A model generated the notes under the pieces. It was not told the DNA's origin and did no database searches. It was given only the letters and a program-made list of their open reading frames with translations. The position numbers were made by a program, and so were the translations under genes. Source: Triplophysa rosa (Eukaryota > Chordata > Actinopteri > Cypriniformes > Nemacheilidae). From it: a stretch of DNA of 64,000 nt. Shown piece after piece: positions 35,019 to 47,600 of this stretch (its first letter is position 1; each line of letters opens with the position of its first letter). The stretch lies in assembly GCF_024868665.1 (NCBI RefSeq), contig NC_079892.1:8196251-8260250 (forward strand), read 5' to 3'.

Positions 35019-36558
35019 ACTGTAACAGGATTCACTGATAAAATAAAGCTCTTATCATCGGGGATCTGATCATTACAGACAATTTGTTTATGCAGCTTCG
35101 GAAAGAATACAAGAAGTGGAGTGATCATCTTAACCAAACAAAATCATCCTGTCAGTATATATTCAAATGTTGAATATTTTGGTGCTCATATTAACACTCA
35201 TTAAATAGAAATAAAATGTCATCTATACATTTTTACAGTTAACCATCCATCACATGTAAGAGAACAAATATTAAAGAATAGAAGACGGGAACTGGGCGGC
35301 TTCAGCAGCTTCAGGGCTTTTGAGATGATTCTGCAGATCAATATTGCCCAACTTGAGGAACCATCCATTGCTTTAGTCAATACCATAAAAGGTACAATCA
35401 CACATCTTTGTTTAGTCTTGGAAATGTTTTAGTAGTTTTAATTAATTTAATTGTCAGCCTTGAGACATTTGTGATTGTTTGTTTCATGTTAGGTATTATC
35501 CTCAAGCAGTTCTCGGATGTGTCTAGAGAGTGTTTCCAGAGATACCCTAATCTCCTAAAAATCACGACTGTAAATATTGCTCAAAAATGAGGGCAAATAA
35601 AAAACAACATTGGTTCACTTTTTGAATCCTCTTTATTAATCCTTAACACCTTCTTTTTCATCCTTTTTCACTTGAAACCAGACCAAAATCGAAAACTGTC
35701 AGTCAAGTCAGCAAAGCAAAGCTGTGGAGAGGATCAAGGAGCAGTTAAAAATTGAAAACATGATCTTCACTCAAGATGATATGTACTTTACGACCCTGAA
35801 CGAGATTGGGAACGAGGCATTTTCTGAAGCTCAGTTACCTTTCTGTGATGTAGCAACCAAGTACACTGATATGCTCAATGCATATAATAAGGTGAGCCTT
35901 CTTAGTTTTTACACATTTACCAATAATATTATACATATATTTTATATTATTAGGTTGCCTGTAATTCATCATTCAGTATGGTACATGTGCACACAATCTG
36001 AAAATGTAACAAAATACAACCCCAGAAAAATTAAAAGATCAGTTCAGGGCTCTACGACAACTTATTTTTTAGGAGCACTTGTTTTAGTTGTATCTCGGCC
36101 AAACATTGTCAGATCCTAACAAGCCATACATAAATGCAAAGCTTATGGCGATGTAAAAATCTCATTTTCAAAAAATTTACCCTTAAGGCTAGTTTTGTTG
36201 TCCAGGGTCACCTATAAATATAGTCTTAGCTTTGCTACGTATAAAATATGGCTCTTTTGCTGATCAATCAGCATTCCAAACTGTAACCATCCATTCTATA
36301 TATATATTGATATTGATCTTTCTTTTGTTGTAGATTATGGTTAAGCGCATGTCTGATCAGGTGCCCATGCTGGCCCAGTATATTATGGTAAAAGAGGCTT
36401 CTGAGGTCCTGTACACTGATATGCTGAATCTGCTGATTGAGTCAGATGTGCCCGAGATGCTGTCTGAGGATCATTGTGTCAGTGAAAGACGCAAAGAGTT
36501 ACAGTATCGCCTTGAATGTTTGACCAAGACTAGGGAAGAAATTAATCAATTGATTTGA
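35019..36558 (+). pseudogene. Mx pseudogene, 3' half only (exons 10-14 equivalents)
   Basis: Five exons with good splice sites: 35019-35150, 35239-35391, 35493-35569, 35682-35891 and 36334-36558 (stop). They code the Mx stalk and effector region (MSDQVPMLAQYIMVKEASEV). The first exon is 132 nt against 133 in both intact genes: one base is missing just before GGGGATCTGATC, which shifts the frame. No GTPase-domain exons lie upstream on this strand; a gypsy element and a FAM3 pseudogene are there instead. Closest to mx B (last-but-one exon 210 nt in both). A polyadenylation signal at 37134-37139 survives. Confidence 0.9.
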
Positions 36559-37686
36559 GGGAACAAAGAAAATCTAAACCATGTTCTTTTACATATGTTC
36601 TTTTCCAAAGGGGCCGATATATTTGGCCATTTTATAATGAATTAATGTTAAGCTCTAAAATATTTTCTTGGGTAGAAATTGTGAGTTTTTGTGAGTGATA
36701 TAGGGTGCCTTTGATTATTGTTGAAAACAATCAAAAAGATTGAGAACCGCCGGTTGAACCGAAAAACAGCACCTCGTATTGTTAGATATCCCCTGTTATC
36801 TCTTACCTTTTTTAATGGGTTTGTTTCTGATAGTTTGATGAATACACATTTATTGTTACAGTTTGTTACGCAATGAAATTAGCCAATATAATCTGCATTA
36901 TAAAGGGAATTTATAGCCATATGCAAATCTTTTGCGATTGCATTTAAAAAATTTGGACTAGAGGATCTTAGCTGCAATAAGCTTGCTGAATTATGCGTTT
37001 ATCAAATATTCTTTGCTATATATAGTACATAAATCTTTCATTGCCATATTATGGTCCAAGTATCCAAGCAATTCATCTTTGATGTTGATTTAGTTATTCT
37101 GCTTTACCAGACTTTAATCTGTTTTTGGTTTGAAATAAAATCTTCTCATTTTAGCCTAAACAGTTGTTTGTCCTTCCTTCATGGCCACAACCTTCTACCC
37201 ATCTTCTAATCAAAAGGTTATTTTTAGCATGATGTCACAAAATAAAGTTGTCTTAAAAAGGTTTCAGCAATGTGAGAAATGTTTCTGACATCTTGTGGAA
37301 TCCATGCCTCAAAGGCTTTGAGGCCCCATGCTTTTGCAAACGTGCTCATCAGGTATGGGTATGTTAACAAACGATTCATCTTCTTTTCTTCTCCACGATC
37401 CCGAAGAACAAGTTTATCAGGTTTTACAGAATGGGTTAAATACAACAACAGCCTTTGCGCTGCCATTAGTCAGTCTGACGTCTGGAGTCTAAAGTCTATA
37501 GACTTCACTTTATTGGAGTTGGACTGGCATGGAAAACTGAATTTAAATAAAATATAGTTAGAACAAAGTACAGATGTTTAATTTATTCTACATAACTTCT
37601 ACCTCAACTATCTAAGTGTATCTATAGACGTGTACATCCCAGCGGGTTAAGACAGCTGCTGGACAGACAAGCTTATCGATTCAATC
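36559..37686. other. Intergenic region between the Mx pseudogene and the FAM3 gene
   Basis: Contains the pseudogene 3' UTR. An 80-codon minus-strand ORF at 37224-37466 begins MAAQRLLLYL and has good coding-like composition, but I recognise no family in it. It could be a retroposed fragment or chance. Confidence 0.4.
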
Positions 37687-39681
37687 ATGATACACTTTCG
37701 AAGAGGTTAGTTGTGTTTCTCTTGGTTGACATTTTATAAGTTGGGTTTGTACTTTTTTTACACAAGAGAACGATAAGGGTTTTATTATGAAGGCGTGTTA
37801 CATATTTTGTCCGGTAGCAAATTTAGGTGCGCCACATTTGCTTGCTGAAAACAGTCAGCAGATATTGTTTGATATCCAAATTACTTTGCTGTCTTTCTTA
37901 TAGCAAAATATAAGATAAGTAACTGTCGTCAAATTGCATTAAAATGTTTGCAAATTGATAGGTGATAAACCAACATTAATTTGAAAACGTAAATGAAACT
38001 GAGCACAAACAACACAATACTGTGAATGGGCTGGCTAACAAAACAAAACATGTGACACGTGAACTCATTCAAAACTAAGACAATCTGTTTTCACAGATAA
38101 ACTGAGATTTATACTCGCTGTGGGTTTTCTCATTATTTCCATAAGTCTTGTTCTAAGACTTCTGGACAATCCTGAATTACAACTAGGAGATATAATGGGT
38201 AAGTTATAAGGAATACCATAATGCATTTAACAAAAACTTTTTTATCATATCTTTGCTTTACTAAAAGTTTATTATAAGTGCCATTCATTAAAATGAGACA
38301 CAATCTCTAAACCAGGCATCATTGTACATCATCTGTTTCAGGAAATCGTGCACATGCCGTGCATGAGCGTGTTGGCTTTTAAATGAAGGCATTTTAATGA
38401 TCCAACAATTTAATTTCGTATTATCTTTGTTTAAAACTAGAAAGATCAATGGGAGGAGAAAATTCTGTCAAACTGAAACCTGATCATCATAATGATGGTA
38501 AATACAAACTTACAATAAAACCACGAACTATCGATTTAGTTTGGAATGCTCATCACTATACGGTATATACACTTCATACTATAATGCTGTAAAGGTTTAA
38601 TGAGACATTTAACTGTTTCCTTCTCTACGTGTTATCAGGTCCTAGTGCTGTCAAATGTGGTCTCGCAGCTCCATGTCCCAAAAATGATTTCGCCTTTAAG
38701 ATTGCCAGTGGAGCAGCAAATGTTGTTGGGCCACAAATATGCTTTGATGGGAAAATGTAAAGTTTTTGACTTGTGACATTTTATTTTCATGAATAATGAA
38801 ATACATATGCTCTAATTTTGTCATTCTGCTATTTTGTTTTAGAATCATTGAAAAACAGGCTAGTAAAAATCATCCTGGAATTACTATTGTTGTTATCGAA
38901 GGTAATAAGCTGAGATCATTTTGCTCCATTTTGGCCTTTCGTGCCACAAACCTCTATGCAAATTATATATTCATATTCTTTTAATTTGACTCATTTTAGT
39001 TCTTGTTTTTTTCCTCATTCATTAATAACAGAAGCAACAGGTGAATTAATCAAAACTGGCTCTTATAATATGTGGAACGGAGGTACGTTGTTTATTTCAC
39101 CTTTGAATCGTGTTGCTAGAACTTCTTATACATTTATTTACATAATTAGTCTGGATGTATAATGTTTAAATATTTTGAATTTTCTCGACAGATGTTACAG
39201 AGTTGATACACTTTGTGAATTCAACCGAGAGTGGTTCTCTTGTTTTGATGGCCAGTTATGATGATCCAGCCACAAAGTAGAGTAAAAGTTTAACTTTATC
39301 TAGTTCTTGATTTGTATTGTTCATGTTGTTCAGCAATCATAATTTGTATTTATTCTCTTCTATAGACTTAATGAGGAGGCACGCCAACTTATCGCAGAAC
39401 TTGGCAGTGCATATATTTCCAATTTGAAATTTAGAGACAACTGGGTCTTTGTGGGAGGGAAGAAAACCATAGTCAAAGCCTCTTTTGAGCAGGTAAAGCC
39501 ACCCTCAGATTCAATTGTTTATGACTATTTAAATCTGTGTAATGAAAAACCTTTTGCTGTGTTAGTAATGAATCGGTTCTATCATTTCCCCCAGCACTTG
39601 AAGAATGAAAGGTCCACCAATAAGTATGAAGCTTGGCCAGAAATGATTGAGATGGAAGGTTGCATACCAAGACCAGACTGA
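37687..39681 (+). CDS. FAM3-family (ILEI/PANDER domain) secreted cytokine-like protein
   Basis: Nine coding exons: 37687-37705, 38097-38198, 38441-38497, 38639-38756, 38843-38901, 39032-39082, 39192-39276, 39366-39492 and 39595-39681. They give 234 codons plus stop. The protein starts MIHFRRDKL, followed by a hydrophobic segment ([16 protein letters not shown]) acting as signal peptide or signal anchor. The ILEI/PANDER globular domain follows with the family hallmarks [46 protein letters not shown] and [18 protein letters not shown]3 proteins are secreted and act in metabolism and epithelial-mesenchymal transition. The 19-nt first exon is chosen because it splices in phase and is conserved in position in the pseudogene. 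The motifs look like FAM3A/C/D, whereas synteny with Mx would suggest FAM3B; the subtype is left open. A polyadenylation signal is at 40028-40033. Confidence 0.92.
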
Positions 39682-40027
39682 TTTTGCATGCGGTTTAGGA
39701 TTTGTCCTCTGCTAAACGAACGTTTGTCAATGACTTATGTCAGCTTTTCACCATCTACTAAAATACATCAGATAGCCTATCTGATGTGGTTTATGGATTA
39801 TTTAAATGCACAGTCATATGATATAATATGTATGCAATACTCATTTGAAAATATGCTGTTTCATAATTTCAAAATCGGTATGTACTTATATGTACTTTTA
39901 CTATATTCTGTGAGCATTGGATTGTTTTGTATTGTGTCATTTTTAATACATAACTCTTGTGTTAACCTTCACGTGTCTGGCTTTGATTTTATCGTTTGGG
40001 TGGGGAAAGAGGCACATAAAACATAAC

Positions 40028-40033
40028 AATAAA
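40028..40033 (+). promoter_or_regulatory. Polyadenylation signal AATAAA of the FAM3 gene
   Basis: AATAAA 347 bases after the FAM3 stop and 117 bases before the cbll1 start, so the two transcription units nearly touch. Confidence 0.55.
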
Positions 40034-40125
40034 GGGTTGCCTAAAGGAAAACAAAAGCTCAAGGTATGCGTAAACTCTGCGCAGCATTGAGCACCAAAAC
40101 ACATCAAGCCACGCCCATCATTTCA

Positions 40126-40136
40126 TCCCAGCATGC
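40126..40136 (+). promoter_or_regulatory. ZNF143/Staf-like core TCCCAGCATGC in the cbll1 promoter
   Basis: TCCCAGCATGC lies 13 bases upstream of the cbll1 start codon. This is the core of the Staf/ZNF143 binding site found at many vertebrate housekeeping promoters. No TATA box is nearby. Confidence 0.4.
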
Positions 40137-40149
40137 ATAGCTTCAAGTC

Positions 40150-42056
40150 ATGGACCAAAATGGTGAGCTACAAGCAAATTAAACTAACTCTTTTAAACCA
40201 GTTTTGCGCATTAACACTTAGCTGTTTCCGAGTGAGAGCTACTCACCTGCCAGTAATGTCTTAATGTTAAAACGCTGTCGGTAATGTTCAGGAATCGCAG
40301 TCATTGCATGTATCAATCTAGCCTGCGCTGTCACGTTAATGATGCTCAACTAGAGCAAGTGCGCCGATTCATGTGGACGAAACCTTTTCATATCAGAGCG
40401 GCAACCAATCAATTTGACATTTGTACACTTAGTTGCTATTTAAAGAGGAATGGTATATTGTACTGAATAACTGAGCGTTTTACTCTTCCTAATAAAGTCA
40501 CTTCTCTTAGGTCTGTCTAGGTTTATACATTCTTTGCCTTCTCCGGTAACGTTGCTGTACCTCTGAAGTTCGCGTGTCTTTGTAAACATCTGTTACAGCA
40601 CTGTTGATATTTGTCCGTTGTTTCATTTTTTTTTTAACTTATACTGTATGTTAGTTGAGGACATCTTGCCTCAAAACAGTGAGCTTGACATACTTTAGTT
40701 CATTTTTATTTACAAAGTAACTTAATGTTGGTACACATTAAGTTACTTAATATCAAATTGTGTTTTATCTGTGAATCAAGCCTATGATCCTTTGTTATCC
40801 TCTACCAGTTGAGCTACTGACAATATGTCTTTACAGTTACTTGTGTCATGATGTCTTCTGGATGCTTTCTCAGACAATGACCTTCAAGGAACTGATGGTT
40901 CAGTGGCCCTTGGAGGTCTTGATGTTCGCAGGCAGATCCCAATCAAGTTACTGTCTAAACAGTCGATAAGAGGCAAACCAGCTACCCGACCTCAGCGTTC
41001 CACTACCAGACTGCACTCAAAGAGCGATGAAGGTTGGTTTTACTATCTGTAAATATACTTTGTTGCCCTTTTCTTGGATTTTTAAATATTCTTGAAATTA
41101 TTTTTGATCTTATTTAGCTATTTTTTTACTTATTCATATCTATCATTCATTTGTTTTCAGAGTCTTTCAACTATAAGCAGGAGGAAAGGTTTGAGTGCAA
41201 GTCTGGAGATGCTTATGGAAACCAGCGCAGATACCCTCAACCACTATTCTGGGATTATAAGGTCTCGCATTTATTCTTATTTTGAGTTAAATGCAGCACA
41301 TTATGTCATGATGTTTGTGTTGTTGAAACATATTTGAAATGATATTTTCTTGATTTCTTCAGCTCAGTTTGGTGGGAGCAAAAGATGACACTCCGGTTCA
41401 TTTTTGTGACAAGTGTGGCCTGCCAATAAAGATCTATGGACGAATGGTAAGAGAGTCGATCAGTTGTGTCCCTAAAAATAACAATCATGTGATATTAGTG
41501 TCTCTTGACCCCTTTTTAACAGATTCCCTGTAAACATGTCTTCTGCTATGATTGTGCAGTGCACTATGAGAAAAAATGTGACAAGATGTGTCCTGGGTGA
41601 GTTTTCTTCAATTACACTTTGTTTAATGCGTTGTTGTTGGCATGTTGGGCAAGGGATGCTTTAAAAGTACGGTATAAATCTCTAAAATCTGATGTTTTTA
41701 TCTCAGTATTACTAAACTTGTCAACCGTTCCTGTGGTCATTTATGGCAAATCTGATAAAAATGTAGGCTGTCCTGTTCCCTTGGTAACGCCTGTGGGTGA
41801 GGATTTAAGATGATTTCATGCAGTTTACGGAATGCACATGCTGATCTGGAACCTTAAGGGATGTTGTGGGCGATGTTTTATTAAGAGCGCCCTATTAAAA
41901 AAAAAATAGGTAGGAGTTTGATTTTGGATTGCAAAAAGTGGGTGTTATATTGATTTTAAAGGAACCTTTGCTGTTTTATACAATGCGATAAGTGTCATGT
42001 TGCATTAACATAGATCTGATTATTATTTATACTACAAGTAGCAATTGAAATCAGTG

Positions 42057-42090
<34 letters not shown>

Positions 42091-43128
42091 CAAAGTCCAC
42101 TTCCCCTACTAAATCCTAAGTTTAGTTTCTCCCTCTATAGCTGCACAGACCCAGTCCAGCGCATCGAGCAGTGTCACCGTGGTTCCCTGTTCATGTGCAA
42201 CATCGTGCAGGGCTGCAAACGCACCTACCTCTCTCAGAGAGATCTACAGGCCCACATCAACCATCGCCACATGAGGGCCAGCAAATCCGGAAGCTCCCGC
42301 CCAGACCCACCGCACCCCACCATGGCCTCCGATCCACCAGACTGCTTCCGGTTACCGCCACCACCCCACCTGTCCAAGGCACACCCTCTGATCCCTCCCC
42401 CCTTGCAAGGTCATGACACTTACAACCAGCCACCGCCACTCTCGCCCTCTTCCTCCGACCTGGGACCTTCTCAGAGGCCCCTTCCCCCAGAGACCTTCCG
42501 CATCGCTACGCTAACTACACGTAAGCATAGCAACCTCATCACAGTGCCCATCCATGATGACTCTAGGAGCTCTGGTCCCGCCCCCCGTGAGCCCCACCCA
42601 CAGACACCTCCCGGCCCACCTCCACACCTTCACCCTGGGGATTACTCCAGCCAGCCTGTGGTATCCCACCCGCACCACATAATGCCCCCGCCGCAACAAC
42701 CACATTACGGGCCACCACCGCCGCCACCCCCTCTTAGCATCACCATGCAGCATCCGCCCCAGGGCTCGGCCACACCTCACATGGTTTATAACCAAGCACC
42801 ACCCTTGTCAACGGCTCCCCTGCCAATCACCCCTCCACTCGGACACATCATGAGCCAGATGCCACCTTATATGACTCACCCACCACCTGGTCCAATTCCC
42901 CAACATGGGGGTCCACCTGCCCCTCCTCACCACTATAACCCAAACTCCATGCCACAGGATCAAGGCACTCTTAGCCCTCCATTCACCCAACCAGGAGGTT
43001 TGAGCCCAGGGTTGTGGCCCAATCCACGTTGCCCCCATCCACCTCGTATGCAGGGGCCGCCACCCCAGGGACAGATGCCTGGGCCTCACCACCCTGACCA
43101 GTCACGTTACAGGTCATATTACCAGTAG
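40150..43128 (+). CDS. cbll1: E3 ubiquitin-protein ligase Hakai
   Basis: Six coding exons: 40150-40162, 40874-41032, 41161-41261, 41363-41446, 41523-41596 and 42141-43128. They give 472 codons plus stop, close to the usual ~490. Hakai binds tyrosine-phosphorylated E-cadherin, ubiquitinates it and drives its endocytosis; it also belongs to the m6A writer complex. The start MDQNDNDLQG and GGLDVRRQIPIKL match the family. The RING finger (HFCDKCGLPI, IPCKHVFCYDC, CDKMCPGC) is split over exons 4-6. It is followed by the HYB region with its C2H2-type finger (GCKRTYLSQRDLQAHINHRH) and a long proline/histidine-rich tail ending HHPDQSRYRSYYQ. All zinc ligands are present. Intron 5 holds an (AT)n run. 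A polyadenylation signal is at 43444-43449. Confidence 0.97.
42060..42089. repeat. (AT)n microsatellite in cbll1 intron 5
   Basis: About 14 AT dinucleotides, 52 bases before the last cbll1 exon. Confidence 0.9.
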
Positions 43129-44677
43129 CACCCTGCCTGTGTGGGCTCTATGAGACGGTTTGAGCGTAGATAGCGCCATTGACTGGATTGAGTAAGCTGC
43201 CTGAGTTCAGTGTCACTATGTGTCTTTAATGATGACTTGATTTATGATTCACTTTGCTGGCTATTTTGTATTAATGTCCCTTATTCAGGACATGTCATGG
43301 ATAGTAAGAAGAACGGGGTTGTTGTGAATGGCAAAAAATGCAGTTTCAATTCATTTGCTACATTTTGTTGGTTGAGCAATTTTTGTTCTTAACACATGAG
43401 TTTTCTTTTAAACATTTTAAAGGATATTGTAACCAACAACTGCAATAAATGAAACTTGAACATGTGGATTTCATGTTGGATTTATGACTATGACTGAATT
43501 GCATCCCTTTTTGATGCACAGAAATTGTATTATGTTCTTTAATACAAGGTCAATATTGTTTCATATTGTGGTCAAAATACCGGCAATATATTACTATTAC
43601 TATTGGCTCTCCTAAGGGACATATATTTTAAAATCTGTATTCTCTATTAAAACTGTCTAATACTTAATTATATTTTACAAAAATTCTAAGATAATGTGTA
43701 TTCCAGTGCACTGTAATGTCATGAGTTTGGAACAGTGTTAAGTGATTCATTTATACACGATATTCGTTTTATCCACAAGATGGCGTACTTGAACAAGACA
43801 TGCCATAGTACATCATTATCGTATTATTTTGTGTGTAGATATGTAAACAAAATTCCGTTCTATGCAATTTCGTTGTGGTATGAGATATCAAAGTGCGATT
43901 ATTGTGAAAACCATTTTTATCTATACAATGTACTTTTAACACTTTTGTTATTGTTCATGTAACAATTGACAAATTACAAGGTCGATAAAGTAAAAAGGTA
44001 CGTAAAATAATGGGGAATATGCAAAAAAACCACAATATTTAAGTAAGGAGGGTGTTGTTAATAGAAAAATTGAATACGTTTTTAAATTAATTCATACAAA
44101 CAAGTAAAACACTTGTACATTACATAAACGGATGGAGAAAGAAGGATGAATGTATTTACGAAGTGGTGAAAATATGGTAGAAACTGGCTATAAGGGTGTA
44201 TATTGTGTATATTATGATTGATTAAATAATGGTGTTTTAAAACACTGAAATGCGAGAAATGTGTACAAAAAAATAGTGGCAGGAAGTACATACATCATAT
44301 ATATTTTTTATAACACAGAAATGCTATATGAATAAGCTACGATGTCAAAAGTTGTGAAAATATTTGTTTTTGGGGTAAAATTATGTAAAGAATTGTAATG
44401 GAAATTGTAAACAACGCACATTTTAATCCATTGAGCTCATTGGATATTTCAAAATCACAATGCGCACAGGAACAGGTCTATGCAAATGAGTGTGGGCAGA
44501 AAGGGGGCGGCGCTATGTTACTCATTTAAACTTGTCACTGTGATCTCAACTCCGCTACACAAACAATCATGCCATGACCCAGTGTGCACTTTAATCGCAG
44601 GAATGGTTGGGATTTTGGGAACTACAGACTTTACGGATTGTTTGGATTAATTTTCCCAAAGAGATGTGCGGTGAGTC
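43129..44677. other. cbll1 3' UTR and celsr1 upstream region
   Basis: The first ~320 bases are cbll1 3' UTR, ending after AATAAA at 43444-43449. The rest is AT-rich without a coding exon. A GC-box-like GGGGGCGGCG near 44504 lies about 170 bases before the celsr1 start and may mark its promoter. Confidence 0.5.
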
Positions 44678-47600
44678 ATGGAATTACCAATGAAATGGAT
44701 ATGTTTTGGATTACTTATTCATGTCCCGCAGTTTGGATGCTTAGATTTACATCTATCGGAAACGCTACAACCTGGTTTAACACTTGCAAATGTATCAATC
44801 GGACCAGAATGGGTGTACAAGATCGACAGACACCTCACACCGAAGTCTGTCCGACTCATTTTGAAGCTTGGTAAAAGTAATGGGGTGCTATCACTTGCGC
44901 GGAAAGTTGACTGCAAGCGCTTCACGAGAAATCCCTCCTCGCTGTATTTACGGATTAAATCACCGTTTACCGAAAGCGTCATACTGCTGCATTTTAACAC
45001 ATTCGTGCATGGCCAGAACGGCTTCATTAAATACAGGAGAAAAAATCATAATGCTGATGCGTACATGCATCTCCAGTCTGGATACAAATCATGCTTTTTT
45101 TTGGACTTCTTGCACATAAACATCTATGAACATTTACCTCTTTCCATGCGGACTTCCCAAATGTTTCGTGGCAGGTGCGTCGAAAAAGACAAGCGTGTTG
45201 TTTCATATAACATCTGTTTACCGCATAAGAAACAAAATGAGTCGAATTTACTCTGTTTAATGCCTAACTCACAAAACAGTTCACTTTTTGTTAACGTCCA
45301 GCTACTTTTAAACAAAAAACACTATAATAGACTCTCACAGTATCGCCTGGACTCGTGGGCTAAACGTCAAAAAAGAAACGTGAACTCCGCACCTCAGTTT
45401 CAGCTGCCAAACTACCAGGTATCAGTACCGGAGAACGAGCCCTCGGGGACGCGCGTCATTACGCTCACAGCGCTCGACGCCGATGATGGAGATGCCGGTG
45501 TTGTTGAATATGATATGGAGGCTCTTTTTGACAGCAGATCTAACCATTTATTTCAGATAAACCCCGAGACGGGAGGTATTACTACTTTGCAACCCCTAGA
45601 TAGGGAACTTAAAGATACCCACGTGTTCAAAGTGACCGCCACTGATAGGGGAACCCCAAAACGATCAGCCATCGCGTATCTCACCATCACAATCAGTGAC
45701 ACCAACGACCACCCGCCAGTGTTTGAACAGACTGAGTACAGGGTTAGCATTCGAGAAAATGTGGAAGTAGGCTTTGAAGTCATGACCATTAGGGCTACAG
45801 ACGGAGACGCGCCCTCCAATGCCAATATGATTTATAAGATCATGAACTCCAATGAGGTGAATTCGTGCTTTGAGATCGATCCAAGGAACGGGTTGGTCAA
45901 AACCAGAGTCCGACCGGATAGAGAGTTTAAAAGCCAGTACAAGCTTATCGTTGAAGCCAATGACCAGGGCAAAGAGCCCGGTCCACGTACCGCCACGGCG
46001 ACGGTGCACATCTTTATTGAGGATGAGAATGATAACTACCCACAGTTTAGCGAGAAGAGATATCTAGTTCAGGTTCCGGAAAACATAGCCACAAACTCTC
46101 AAGTGGCTATGGTGAAGGCCTCAGACAAAGATGCTGGAAACAATGCGAAAGTCCATTACAGCATCATTAGTGGGAATGTAAAGGGCCAGTTTTACATACA
46201 CTCCCCTACAGGAGTCATTGATGTTATCAACCCGCTAGATTATGAGATGATAAGGGATTATACACTTCGCGTGAAGGCGCAAGACGGGGGGCGACCGCCT
46301 CTTATCAACGGCACAGGTATGGTTGTTATCCAAGTAGTGGATGTTAACGATAACGCCCCCATGTTTGTCAGCACACCCTTTCAAGCTACAGTATTAGAAA
46401 ACGTTCCTATTGGGTACTCCGTGATACACATTCAAGCCATCGATGCTGATTCGGGCGACAATGCTCATTTAGAATACAAGCTGACTGACACGTCACCCGG
46501 CTTTCCCTTTGTTATCAATAACAGCACAGGGAGGATCACAGTTAGCCATGAGCTGGACAGGGAAACGACTGAGTTTTACAACTTCGGCGTGGAGGCGCGG
46601 GATCACGGGATACCCGTGATGTCATCCTCAGCTAGCGTCAGCATCTCTATACTTGATGTAAACGATAACGTCCCCACTTTTACACAGCACCTGTATAACC
46701 TAAAGGTCAACGAGGATGCTGTAGTGGGCACCAGCGTGCTTACGGTCACAGCCGTAGACAGGGATGTAAATAGCGTGGTGACATACCAGATATCAAGCGG
46801 GAACACGCGCAACAGGTTCGCCATCACTAGTCAAAGCGGAGGAGGGTTGATAACCCTAGCGTTGCCCTTGGACTACAAGCAAGAACGTCAGTACGTGCTA
46901 ACAATCACAGCTTCGGATGGGACGCGGCATGACACAGCTCAAGTGTTCATAAACGTTACAGATGCCAACACCCATCGACCTGTGTTTCAAAGTGCCAACT
47001 ACCAAGTCTTGGTGAGCGAGGACCGGCCTGTTGGCTCCACCGTTGTGGTAATAAGTGCCACAGATGAGGACACTGGAGAGAACGCCCGCATCACGTACGT
47101 GATGGAAGACAACGTGCCACAGTTCAAGATCGATCCGGACACCGGTGCCATCACGACTCAGATTGAGATCGACTACGAAGATCAGGCCTCCTACACGTTA
47201 GCCATCATCGCTCGTGACAACGGCATTCCCCAAAAATCGGACACCACCTACGTGGAGATCATCGTTCTTGATGCCAACGACAATGCACCACAGTTTCTCA
47301 GAGACATCTACCAGGGCACCGTGTTTGAGGACGCTGCGGTGTACACAAGTGTGCTCCAGGTATCCGCTTCGGACCGGGACTCTGGGTCTAATGGTAGGTT
47401 GAGCTACACTTTCCAAGGGGGCGATGATGGAGAGGGCGACTTTTTTATCGAGCCTTATTCTGGCATCATCAGAACGGCTCGAAAGCTAGACAGGGAAAAC
47501 GTTGCGGCATATAACCTCAAGGCTTTTGCGGTGGACAAAGGCGTTCCACCTCTAAAAGCTGCTGTGGACATTCACATATTCGTGCTGGACATAAACGACA

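Noticed and set aside
35019..36558. A functional third Mx gene
   Set aside because: No GTPase exons upstream on this strand and a 1-bp deletion in its first remaining exon.
42511..43092. Two 94-codon minus-strand ORFs
   Set aside because: Antisense shadows of the proline-rich cbll1 last exon, where codon bias leaves the reverse strand open.
45665..46009. 114-codon minus-strand ORF and similar ones inside celsr1 exon 1
   Set aside because: Antisense of a strongly conserved cadherin exon; no splice or promoter context.
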